Shown: piece by piece, positions 25,184 to 31,493 of the stretch
How the letters are laid out: every line of letters begins with the position of its first letter
How positions within the stretch are numbered: the first letter of the stretch is position 1
DNA from: an uncultured Lachnospiraceae bacterium
GTDB lineage: Bacteria > Bacillota > Clostridia > Lachnospirales > Lachnospiraceae
Assembly: GCA_900539175.1 (NCBI GenBank)
Contig: UQAW01000040.1
Location: 1-31,493, forward strand
Reading direction: 5' to 3'
Length of the DNA: 31,493 bases
The notes under the pieces: model-generated
What the model was told of the DNA's origin: nothing
The model's database searches: none
Seen by the model: only the letters and a program-made list of their open reading frames with translations
Translations under genes and position numbers: made by a program

Positions 25184-25237
25184 CATGAAATGCGGAGCAA
25201 TCCGTGTATCATAGGGGTCAAAATACCTTTTGCCCCC
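25184..25237 (+). repeat. Dispersed hairpin repeat, copy 2
   Basis: Bases 25184-25226 are identical to 14-56. The right arm of the hairpin has decayed (TTTTGCCCCC in place of TTTTGACCCC, then divergence), leaving only an imperfect stem. The preceding TATGATACC equals the end of copy 1, which suggests that this nonamer marks the element boundary or that copies once stood in tandem. Confidence 0.75.
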
Positions 25238-25288
25238 AACATTATTAATATTTTTAGATTGAGTTTTAGATTTCTTGGATTTGGTGGA

Positions 25289-25318
25289 TTGAAATACAAT
25301 TATTGGTTAAAGTATAAT
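25289..25318 (+). promoter_or_regulatory. Promoter of the two-component system operon
   Basis: TTGAAA (25289-25294) and TATAAT (25313-25318) are 18 bp apart, close to consensus, giving a leader of about 75 bases before the kinase start. Upstream, 25256-25290 holds irregular AGATT/GGATT repeats, but not the TTTTGGA boxes seen at the other two promoters of the locus. Confidence 0.65.
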
Positions 25319-25400
25319 TAAAAGAAGTTCTTGTACATATTCAGTAATTACAATAAAATGTGTTGTATCACTTAGCGATATACATTATGGGGGATGGAAT

Positions 25401-27176
25401 ATGAAGCGAAGGTGGTCTTTCTCTACAAAAGTCTTTTTGATCATAAGTATTTCAATTTTGACGCCTATCTTTTTTATGTTCATTTATCTTAATTCCAGTT
25501 TTTCGTCGTTTCTGGATGAGGAAATCAGCAGTAAGGTCAGTCAGACAATTTCGGGCAGTGAAGAACAAATTTATAAAAAGCAGGAAAATCTGATTAATGT
25601 ATCCAATATTTTTTATTCCGATGCAGAGTTTCAAAGTGCAATGACAGACGATACGAAAAGTTATTATGAAAAATGTACGTATTTTGACAGCCGGGTAGCC
25701 AATTTGATCTACAGTAATGTCTTTGATTCGGACGAATTGAAGCTTACTTTTTTTGACAAAAATCAAAACCTCTATACGAACTGGGGGATTAACTATAATG
25801 ATTACTCCTTTCTGTTGGAGGAAGACTGGGTAAAGGAAGCCAAAAAGCAGGATGGATATCTGGTATGGAATTTGTTTGGAGAATCACCATTTGCAGAGGA
25901 AGCAGGAAAGAATATTCGTTATATATCTTTGGCGCGCTTTATGGATGAGGGTATGATGCTGATCAGTATGGATGTGTCACAGTTGAATCAGATGCTGCAG
26001 CAGTATAAGTACAGTGAAAAGGATATGATTTTTATTTGTTCCACAGGACAGTCGGATGATTTGCTTCCTGAGGAAGTCCGTGCGTATGGGGAACAGATTT
26101 ATGCAGGTCTGAAAGAAAAAAGCGGAACTATGATTCAGAGTATTCATCATCGAAAGTATCTGACCTATTATTATACATTATCCAATCCGTTGTTTTATAA
26201 AAATGATGATTTTAAAGTGGTGGCATTGATCGATTATCAGAATGTAGCGGAAAAAACCCAGAGTTACCTGATGAAAACAGTTGTGTTTTTTCTTGCATTT
26301 TCCGTATTCTTGATTTTGACGGTGTATGTGATATCTCAGGCGATTGTAAAGCCAATCAAGGTAATTTCATGGAAGGTGTCCAACTATCATGTGAAGGATA
26401 AATTTCAGTATCAATATCCCGGGAAGGATGAAATCGGAGAATTGTATGCCGCCTTTGAACAGATGACCTGTAACATCAATGATTTATTTGAAAAACTGGA
26501 TCACGAGTATGAGGTGAAGGAACGTTACCGGTTTGAATTGCTTCGTGCCCAGATTAATCCCCATTTTATCTTCAATACATTAAACAGCATACGTTGGATG
26601 GCAATTATCCGGAAACAGGATAATATCGTGGAAAGTATTGATGCCATGACAGATATGCTTCAATATACCATGAACAAAGGCAGCAATGAGGTGACATTAA
26701 AGCAGGAGCTGGATAGTATCCGTGCCTATATTTATATCCAGAACCTGAGATATGGGGGAAGATGCAAGCTGGAGGTCCGGATCACGGAGGAATTGCATAA
26801 TTGCAGAATGTTAAAGTTTTCTTTGCAGCCGGTTGTGGAGAATTGTATCATTCATGGGTTTAAGGATTTGCATACGGAAGGTTTGATTCAGATTGACGGG
26901 TTGAGACAGGGAGAGAGGCTTTGTCTGTATGTACGGAATAATGGAACATTGATCGCAGATGAGGCACTGAAAAAGTTTGAGCAGGAAAAAGGAAACGGTC
27001 ACCGGGATGTAAAACAGGTAACGGGAATTGGAATGACCAACGTGGATGAGATCATCCGGATGACTTATGGGGAAGAATATGGTCTGCATATTTATAAAGA
27101 GCGGAATATGACGGTTGTGAAATATATTCTTCCGTATATGGAGATGGAAAATGATGAAAAAGGTTATGATTGTTGA
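25401..27176 (+). CDS. YesM-type sensor histidine kinase
   Basis: A 591-residue membrane kinase. Membrane helices lie at about 10-30 and 293-317, enclosing an extracellular sensor of about 260 residues (Cache-like in size, not assignable by motif). A HAMP linker (about 318-370), a His_kinase domain with phospho-acceptor His388 in NPHFIFNTLNS, and an ATPase domain (VVENCIIHG N box; GIGMTNVDEII G box) follow. The family typically senses carbohydrates and phosphorylates an AraC-type regulator. The stop lies 26 bp inside the regulator gene, so the two are translationally linked. A membrane-anchored binding protein encoded two genes downstream may present ligand to its sensor domain. Confidence 0.93.
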   Translation: MKRRWSFSTKVFLIISISILTPIFFMFIYLNSSFSSFLDEEISSKVSQTISGSEEQIYKKQENLINVSNIFYSDAEFQSAMTDDTKSYYEKCTYFDSRVANLIYSNVFDSDELKLTFFDKNQNLYTNWGINYNDYSFLLEEDWVKEAKKQDGYLVWNLFGESPFAEEAGKNIRYISLARFMDEGMMLISMDVSQLNQMLQQYKYSEKDMIFICSTGQSDDLLPEEVRAYGEQIYAGLKEKSGTMIQSIHHRKYLTYYYTLSNPLFYKNDDFKVVALIDYQNVAEKTQSYLMKTVVFFLAFSVFLILTVYVISQAIVKPIKVISWKVSNYHVKDKFQYQYPGKDEIGELYAAFEQMTCNINDLFEKLDHEYEVKERYRFELLRAQINPHFIFNTLNSIRWMAIIRKQDNIVESIDAMTDMLQYTMNKGSNEVTLKQELDSIRAYIYIQNLRYGGRCKLEVRITEELHNCRMLKFSLQPVVENCIIHGFKDLHTEGLIQIDGLRQGERLCLYVRNNGTLIADEALKKFEQEKGNGHRDVKQVTGIGMTNVDEIIRMTYGEEYGLHIYKERNMTVVKYILPYMEMENDEKGYDC

Positions 27177-28746
27177 TGACGAGGTATTGGTAAGAATTGG
27201 AATCAAGTCAATACTGGAATGGGAAAAATACGGATATCAGGTGGTTGCAGAGGCGGCCGACGGTAAGGAAGCGCTCCAATTGATCGAAGAACATCATCCC
27301 AACATTGTACTGACGGATCTGGTTATGGCTCCCATGGACGGATTTGAACTGATACAGCATTGCAGAAAAAAATATCCGTCTGTAAAATTTATTGTACTGA
27401 GCAGCTATAATGATATGGACAATGTAAAAAAAGCTATGAAGCTGGGAGCTGTGGATTATGTATTTAAACTTAAAGTGACGCCGGAAGGTCTTTTGGAGAT
27501 GCTGAACGAAGTTGAAACCGAGGAAGTTCAGGAAAATGAGGGGCCTCCTGCAAAATGGAAAAATATACCGGAGATACGTCAGCGGCTTCTGGTGAGGATT
27601 CTGGAAAACACCTATGCACGTCTGGAAGAGGCAGAGCAGGAAAGAAAGCGTCTGGATCTTAAAGTCAGTTTGATGGAACCGGTATTTGTGCTGCAGGTTT
27701 CTATTGATGATTTTAAGCTGAATCTTCCCGGAAATACCATCCGGGAGACGAACCTTCTGGAATTTTCCATGATAAACATCTCGGAGGAATTGCTGGGCAA
27801 ATGTCTGATCTGTGATATCTATCAGTATAAGAATGGGATGGTAATTCTGATCAGAGCTGACCGGGAGGAGAAAGAAATCCAGGACAGTGTGAAAAGCTGT
27901 TTTTTTCAGATGGGAGAATATGTGAGACGTTACCTGGGGATTACCATATCCGGATGCCTGAGCAGCCGATGTGAGAACGCCGCGCAGATCCGGCAGGCGG
28001 TAAAGGTGACGCAGACAGGGATTGAGCGGCGTATTTACAAAGGATTGGGATATTATTGTACCTGCAGCCAACTTGGCGGAACGAAGAAGAAGCTGAAGAT
28101 TCCTTATGAGGGATTGGTGCAGGATGTAGGCAGGCAGATAACAAAAGACGGAGAAAAACTAAAGAATTATGTCAATCGTTTTTTCCGGCAGTTGGGTCAG
28201 CTTGAAAATGTAAATGAAGCCGAGGTGCGCAAGTACTATATGGAACTTTACCATGGGATTATCAAGAATGCGGAGTATTATCAGGTAGATGCGAAAAAAC
28301 TTCGTGATAAAGATGAGGACAGCCTGTACGATGTTGTGGTAAATGGAGATACATCCACCAGAATTAAAGAAGGGTTTGATACGATTGTGGAGCGTTTTAT
28401 AGCGGCAATTAACGATGAGAAAGCGCCGGCGCCAAGAGAGGATATCATGAAGGCCAAACAGTATATCCGTAATAATCTTGCTTCGGAGCTGACCGTGACA
28501 TCTGTATCGGAAATGCTGGGAATTAACGGAAGCTATTTTTCTCATATCTTTAAGAAAGAAACAGGATATAACTTTGTGGACTATGTGAATCAGGCAAGGA
28601 TTGAAAAGGCAAAAGATCTGCTGCTGACCACAGATTATAAAATCTATGAAATTGCACAGATGGTAGGAATTGACAGTCCCAATTATTTTAGTATTCTGTT
28701 TAAGAAAATAACAGGGCAAAGTCCCAATGATGTACGGAAGAGATAA
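27151..28746 (+). CDS. YesN-type response regulator, AraC family
   Basis: A 531-residue two-domain regulator. The receiver domain (about 1-125) has the acidic pocket VDDE, phospho-acceptor Asp56 in VLTDLVM, Ser and Lys switch residues in VLSSYND and FKLKVT. A long helical and mixed middle region (about 130-420) is typical of the YesN group. The C-terminal AraC HTH pair (about 430-531) includes VSEMLGINGSYFSHIFKKE and IAQMVGIDSPNYFSILFKK. Two ATGs (27151 and 27154) are possible starts. It overlaps the kinase gene and is the best candidate to bind the TTTTGGA tandem repeats at 6391-6418 and 12436-12464. Confidence 0.93.
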   Translation: MMKKVMIVDDEVLVRIGIKSILEWEKYGYQVVAEAADGKEALQLIEEHHPNIVLTDLVMAPMDGFELIQHCRKKYPSVKFIVLSSYNDMDNVKKAMKLGAVDYVFKLKVTPEGLLEMLNEVETEEVQENEGPPAKWKNIPEIRQRLLVRILENTYARLEEAEQERKRLDLKVSLMEPVFVLQVSIDDFKLNLPGNTIRETNLLEFSMINISEELLGKCLICDIYQYKNGMVILIRADREEKEIQDSVKSCFFQMGEYVRRYLGITISGCLSSRCENAAQIRQAVKVTQTGIERRIYKGLGYYCTCSQLGGTKKKLKIPYEGLVQDVGRQITKDGEKLKNYVNRFFRQLGQLENVNEAEVRKYYMELYHGIIKNAEYYQVDAKKLRDKDEDSLYDVVVNGDTSTRIKEGFDTIVERFIAAINDEKAPAPREDIMKAKQYIRNNLASELTVTSVSEMLGINGSYFSHIFKKETGYNFVDYVNQARIEKAKDLLLTTDYKIYEIAQMVGIDSPNYFSILFKKITGQSPNDVRKR

Positions 28747-28767
28747 AGGGGAAAGGAAGGGTCCCGG

Positions 28768-30129
28768 ATGGAGAAAATCAAAGAATATAGTTGGATCATA
28801 CTGGCTGTCTGCCTGATCACAGTACTTATGACAGGGGGGGTCCTGCTGGGAAGAGAAGAGGAGAATGGACTTGCAGAAGAAGATATGGTAATTTTGAAAA
28901 TTTGGGGAAGTGTTCCGGCGGGTGCAGGTCCCAATCAGGTGATTGAGGAGTTTAACCGTACATTCTCAGAAGAGGGAATTAAGGCGGAGTACTGTTATTA
29001 TAACAATACGGATGCCGGTAATCAGGGACTGGAAAGCACGCTGTTATCCGGCGGAAATGCAGATGTATACTTTTCGTATGACATTGCAAGACTGGAGAGG
29101 CGTGCGGTGAATCAGATGGCACTGGATCTGAGCAGTTTCCTTGAGCAGGAAAAGATAGATCTGGCAGAATGGTATAATATTGATCCGCAGAATTATTATA
29201 TTGACGGCAAACCTTATGGAATACCGACGAAACTGGATCAATATGGAGTCATGGTGAATAAAGATATGTTTGATGATGCCGGGATTCCGCTTCCGGAAGA
29301 ATGGGACTATGAGGAATTCCGTGAGATTGCTGCAAGGCTGACACATGGGGAAGGTGAGAACAAGACATACGGTATGTTTTTCTGCACGCAGCAGAACCTG
29401 TGCTATATGCTGGACTTTATCGCACCCAGATCAATGGGGCAGGACCCGCTTTATAAAGATCATGGAACACATGTAAATTTTGACAGTGAAAAGATGTATC
29501 AGCTGGTAGATATGGTCTGCCAGATGATGCGTACAGACCAGTCAGCCCCTTCGCATGAGGACAGCGTTACGCAGAAGCTGACGCAGGAATCCATGTTTCT
29601 TACGGGACGCTGTGCGATGACAATCGGGCCATGGCTGATCCGAAGTATACAGGATACGGAGACATATCCAGCGGATTTTAAGATCGCGGTTGTGCCTTAT
29701 CCGGTGGCGGATAAAGGGGAACGCTGTTATGATCAGGGAGGACTTGGAGATTTTCTTTCTATTAATCCTTATACAAGATACCCGAAGGAGGCGTGGGCAT
29801 TTATCCGGTGGTACACGACGAAAGGGATTCTTTCCATGGTGGAGGGGGGGAGAATTCCCGCTTATCGGGGATTTGATGCGGATGAAATTGAAAAACTGCT
29901 TCTGGGGAAGATCGGCGACCGGATGGATGCTCATTCGGCGAGAGAGGTTTTGATTCAGCCAAAGGAAAATTATGCAATCTCTTCACAGAAAAATAAGTTA
30001 TCCAATCTCTACGAAATTGCGAGGGAGGAGTTTGAACAGATATTAACGGGTAAAAAAAGTGTGGAGGAAGGACTTTCGGATGCACAGCTGAGAGGGGAAT
30101 CACTGCTGCAGGAAAATACAGGCGGATAA
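28768..30129 (+). CDS. Membrane-anchored substrate-binding protein, likely co-sensor
   Basis: A 453-residue SBP_bac_1-type binding protein. An N-terminal hydrophobic helix (about 9-29) lacks a lipobox cysteine and is followed at once by charged residues, so the protein is probably held by an uncleaved membrane helix, unlike the lipoprotein at 16497. The binding domain starts at VILKIWGSVPAGAGPNQVIEEF and contains IPTKLDQYGVMVNKDMF. No permease gene is adjacent. It lies 21 bp after the response regulator stop, in the same operon as the kinase. This context suggests that it senses ligand for the kinase rather than feeding a transporter, although transport with the permeases at 14.7-16.5 kb cannot be excluded. 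Confidence 0.85.
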   Translation: MEKIKEYSWIILAVCLITVLMTGGVLLGREEENGLAEEDMVILKIWGSVPAGAGPNQVIEEFNRTFSEEGIKAEYCYYNNTDAGNQGLESTLLSGGNADVYFSYDIARLERRAVNQMALDLSSFLEQEKIDLAEWYNIDPQNYYIDGKPYGIPTKLDQYGVMVNKDMFDDAGIPLPEEWDYEEFREIAARLTHGEGENKTYGMFFCTQQNLCYMLDFIAPRSMGQDPLYKDHGTHVNFDSEKMYQLVDMVCQMMRTDQSAPSHEDSVTQKLTQESMFLTGRCAMTIGPWLIRSIQDTETYPADFKIAVVPYPVADKGERCYDQGGLGDFLSINPYTRYPKEAWAFIRWYTTKGILSMVEGGRIPAYRGFDADEIEKLLLGKIGDRMDAHSAREVLIQPKENYAISSQKNKLSNLYEIAREEFEQILTGKKSVEEGLSDAQLRGESLLQENTGG

Positions 30130-30179
30130 GTGACAGATCACAATCTGGTAAATGTGAGATTCCATTTCTATAAGAACCG

Positions 30180-30188
30180 TGGTATAAT
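30180..30188 (+). promoter_or_regulatory. Extended -10 promoter of the exonuclease gene
   Basis: TGGTATAAT is an extended -10 element (TGn-TATAAT). There is no good -35. The predicted transcription start, about 7 bases downstream, coincides with the ATG at 30195, leaving no room for a ribosome binding site. Confidence 0.65.
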
Positions 30189-30194
30189 CCTTTT

Positions 30195-31142
30195 ATGGAC
30201 TATATAGTATTTGATCTGGAATGGAACCAGTGTCCTGACGGAAAGGAGCGGGAGGTTCCGGCGCTCCCCTTTGAGATCATAGAGATTGGAGCGGTAAAAT
30301 TAAATAGCGAGCGGAAGATGGTAGATAAGTTTCACTGTTTAGTACGGCCGGTGGTTTATCCGAAGCTTCATTTCCGGACAAGAGAGATCGTAAAGAAGAC
30401 AGAGGAGGAGTTACGACAAGGAATGGCTTTTCCGGAGGCAGTAACCCGGTTTTTGAATTGGGCTGGAAGCGAGGTTCAGTTTTGTACCTGGGGTGCAGGG
30501 GATCTGATAGAGCTGCAGCGGAATATGAAGTATTATGGAATTCTTTCAATGATGAAAGGACCGCTGCATTTTTATGATGTACAGAAGCTGTTTGCGATCA
30601 ATTATGAGAATACCAAGGAAAGACGGTCTCTGGAGTATGGGATTGATTTTCTGCAGTTGGACAAGGAACTGACCTTTCATCAGGCATTGTCAGATGCTTA
30701 TTATACGGCAAAGATCTTTCAGTTGATTGAATGGGATATTGTCTATGCATATGATTCGATTGATGTCTATCAGAATCCGAAGCATAAGGATGAAGAGATA
30801 CACGCAATCTATAACGGATATTCCAAGTATGTCTCCAGGGAATTTGCAAGCAAAGAGGAAGCGATCGCCGATAAAGAGGTGGTATCTACACAGTGCTGCA
30901 AGTGTGAGAAGATGGCGAGAAAGAAGCTTCGGTGGTTTTCTGTCAACGCCAAGAATTACTACTGTATTGCAATCTGTCCGGTTCACGGATATTTGAAGGG
31001 TAAAATCCGGATGAAAAAGACGGATCAAGGGAAATTCTATGTTGTGAAAACCATAAAGATCAGCAGTGAACCAGAAGCGGAGGAAATCCGGAAGAAGAAG
31101 GATGCGTTGGTGGTTCGGCGGAGAAAGAAGCGGAATAAATAA
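30195..31142 (+). CDS. DEDDh 3'-5' exonuclease with C-terminal Cys-rich tail
   Basis: A 315-residue exonuclease of the DnaQ/ERI-1/KapD-like fold. The catalytic set is visible: Asp7 and Glu9 in FDLEWN, a middle Asp probably in the WGAGDLIEL region, and His162-x4-Asp167 in HQALSDAYYTA, defining the DEDDh class. The first acidic pair lies only seven residues from the N-terminus, so the start at 30195 cannot be moved downstream. The tail (about 230-315) carries Cys234, 235 and 237, Cys257, Cys261 and His264, which looks like a zinc-binding unit, and ends in a basic stretch suited to nucleic-acid contact. No Shine-Dalgarno sequence precedes it. RNA or DNA processing is likely; the exact substrate is unknown. 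Confidence 0.85.
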   Translation: MDYIVFDLEWNQCPDGKEREVPALPFEIIEIGAVKLNSERKMVDKFHCLVRPVVYPKLHFRTREIVKKTEEELRQGMAFPEAVTRFLNWAGSEVQFCTWGAGDLIELQRNMKYYGILSMMKGPLHFYDVQKLFAINYENTKERRSLEYGIDFLQLDKELTFHQALSDAYYTAKIFQLIEWDIVYAYDSIDVYQNPKHKDEEIHAIYNGYSKYVSREFASKEEAIADKEVVSTQCCKCEKMARKKLRWFSVNAKNYYCIAICPVHGYLKGKIRMKKTDQGKFYVVKTIKISSEPEAEEIRKKKDALVVRRRKKRNK

Positions 31143-31161
31143 GAAAAAGGCGGGAAATCTC

Positions 31162-31191
31162 TTGACAAGCCGTTATCATCCTACTTATAAT
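31162..31191 (+). promoter_or_regulatory. Consensus sigma-A promoter of the T-box transcript
   Basis: TTGACA (31162-31167) and TATAAT (31186-31191) both match consensus exactly, with an 18-bp spacer. Transcription should start near 31198, just before the T-box leader. Confidence 0.9.
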
Positions 31192-31210
31192 AAGTTTATC
31201 TATTGATAAA

Positions 31211-31437
31211 AACGATGACGAAGACAGTAAGTTGTTTATGAACGTTTCAGCGAATCGGGGAAGGTGAAAGCCCGGTACCAGTAAGAGCAGCCGAACATCA
31301 CTTCTGAGTTGCCTGGCTGAAGAATCAGTAAGCAGGGCCGCAGTCCCGGCGTTAAAAGGGATGCATATGATAGTATGTAACAGGTGGTTGCGAATGATAC
31401 AGGCGTTCGTCCTTTTACAAGGGCGGGCGTCTTTCTT
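31211..31437 (+). ncRNA. T-box riboswitch leader, isoleucine specifier
   Basis: The leader has the order of T-box parts: the 5' stem I strand with AGTA (about 31226-31229), the distal stem I hairpin (GGTGAAAGCCC, about 31263-31273), and the 3' side of the specifier loop, GAAC-ATC-A (31293-31300). The antiterminator bulge TGGT lies at 31385-31388. A terminator stem (31402-31414 with 31419-31431) is followed by TTTCTT. The specifier ATC, aligned by the GAA that precedes it in other T-boxes, reads isoleucine. TGGT would pair with ACCA, consistent with a tRNA having A as discriminator. The controlled gene, probably isoleucyl-tRNA synthetase, lies beyond the window. The antiterminator core GGTGGTTGCG departs from the usual GGTGGNACCGCG. 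Confidence 0.85.
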
Positions 31438-31493
31438 GTATTAAAGGAAAGTTCTCCTTTCAGAGAACCCTTGAAATTAAAAATGCCCGCTGG

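Noticed and set aside
14..25237. The two 43-bp repeats as attachment sites bounding an integrated element
   Set aside because: The interval includes ordinary chromosomal genes (hcp, HD-domain hydrolase) and no integrase or recombinase; the hairpin form suits a dispersed intergenic repeat better.
25256..25290. AGATT/GGATT repeats upstream of the kinase gene as a further copy of the TTTTGGA operator
   Set aside because: Sequence and spacing (about 9-12 bp) do not match the 20-21-bp tandem boxes at the other two promoters.
31296..31301. CAT or CAC as a histidine specifier in the T-box
   Set aside because: Alignment by the preceding GAA puts ATC in the specifier position, and the TGGT bulge fits a tRNA with discriminator A, whereas histidine tRNA normally has C.
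1..31493. CRISPR arrays, tRNA or rRNA genes, transposases
   Set aside because: No regularly spaced direct repeats, tRNA-like cloverleaf with TTCGA arm, rRNA sequence or transposase motifs were noticed on either strand.

Overview
The window looks like chromosome from a low-GC, anaerobic, gut-type Clostridia, most likely a member of the Lachnospiraceae. The support is an isoleucine T-box leader, an Hcp/ferredoxin operon with a Crp/Fnr regulator, SLH-anchored giant surface enzymes, a YesM/YesN-type two-component system, and an MsmEFG-type sugar ABC importer without its own ATPase. Species cannot be fixed from the sequence alone.

Layout. (1) 1-2.2 kb: a dispersed hairpin repeat, then a small helical protein, an alpha/beta hydrolase and a carboxymuconolactone-decarboxylase/cupin fusion in one short operon. 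(2) 2.3-5.4 kb: a divergent redox/nitrosative-stress module. A Crp/Fnr regulator faces a ferredoxin-like protein plus hybrid cluster protein (Hcp), with a 16-bp perfect palindrome between overlapping divergent promoters. (3) 5.4-6.4 kb: a relic of a Ku DNA-end-binding gene, an HD-domain hydrolase and a strong terminator. (4) 6.4-30.1 kb: a large glycan-foraging locus. It encodes a 1861-aa secreted GH31 enzyme with SLH domains, a tiny two-helix membrane protein, a cytoplasmic FAD-dependent oxidoreductase translationally coupled to two sugar permeases, and a lipoprotein binding protein. It continues with a 2376-aa secreted protein carrying three separate catalytic-type modules (GH9-like, alpha/beta esterase, SGNH/SASA esterase) plus SLH repeats. 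It ends with a YesM-type histidine kinase, a YesN-type AraC response regulator, and a second substrate-binding protein that is membrane-anchored rather than a lipoprotein. (5) 30.1-31.5 kb: a DEDDh exonuclease that appears to be read from a leaderless mRNA, then a consensus promoter and an isoleucine T-box whose target gene lies beyond the window.

How the foraging locus may work (inference). The two SLH proteins would sit on the outside of the cell wall. The GH9/esterase/esterase protein would strip esters and act on the backbone, and the GH31 protein would remove alpha-linked terminal sugars. The lipoprotein and permeases would import the product, powered by an ATPase encoded elsewhere. The FAD enzyme would oxidise the imported sugar in the cytoplasm. 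The anchored binding protein would report ligand to the kinase, and the AraC-type regulator would switch on the locus. Two promoters here (before the GH31 gene and before the FAD oxidoreductase operon) share tandem TTTTGGA boxes 20-21 bp apart just upstream of the -35, which are candidate sites for that regulator. The substrate is unknown. Acetylated host O-glycan (GH31 alpha-GalNAc-ase plus sialate-O-acetylesterase-like domain) and acetylated xyloglucan (GH31 plus GH9 plus acetyl esterases) are the two readings I consider most reasonable.
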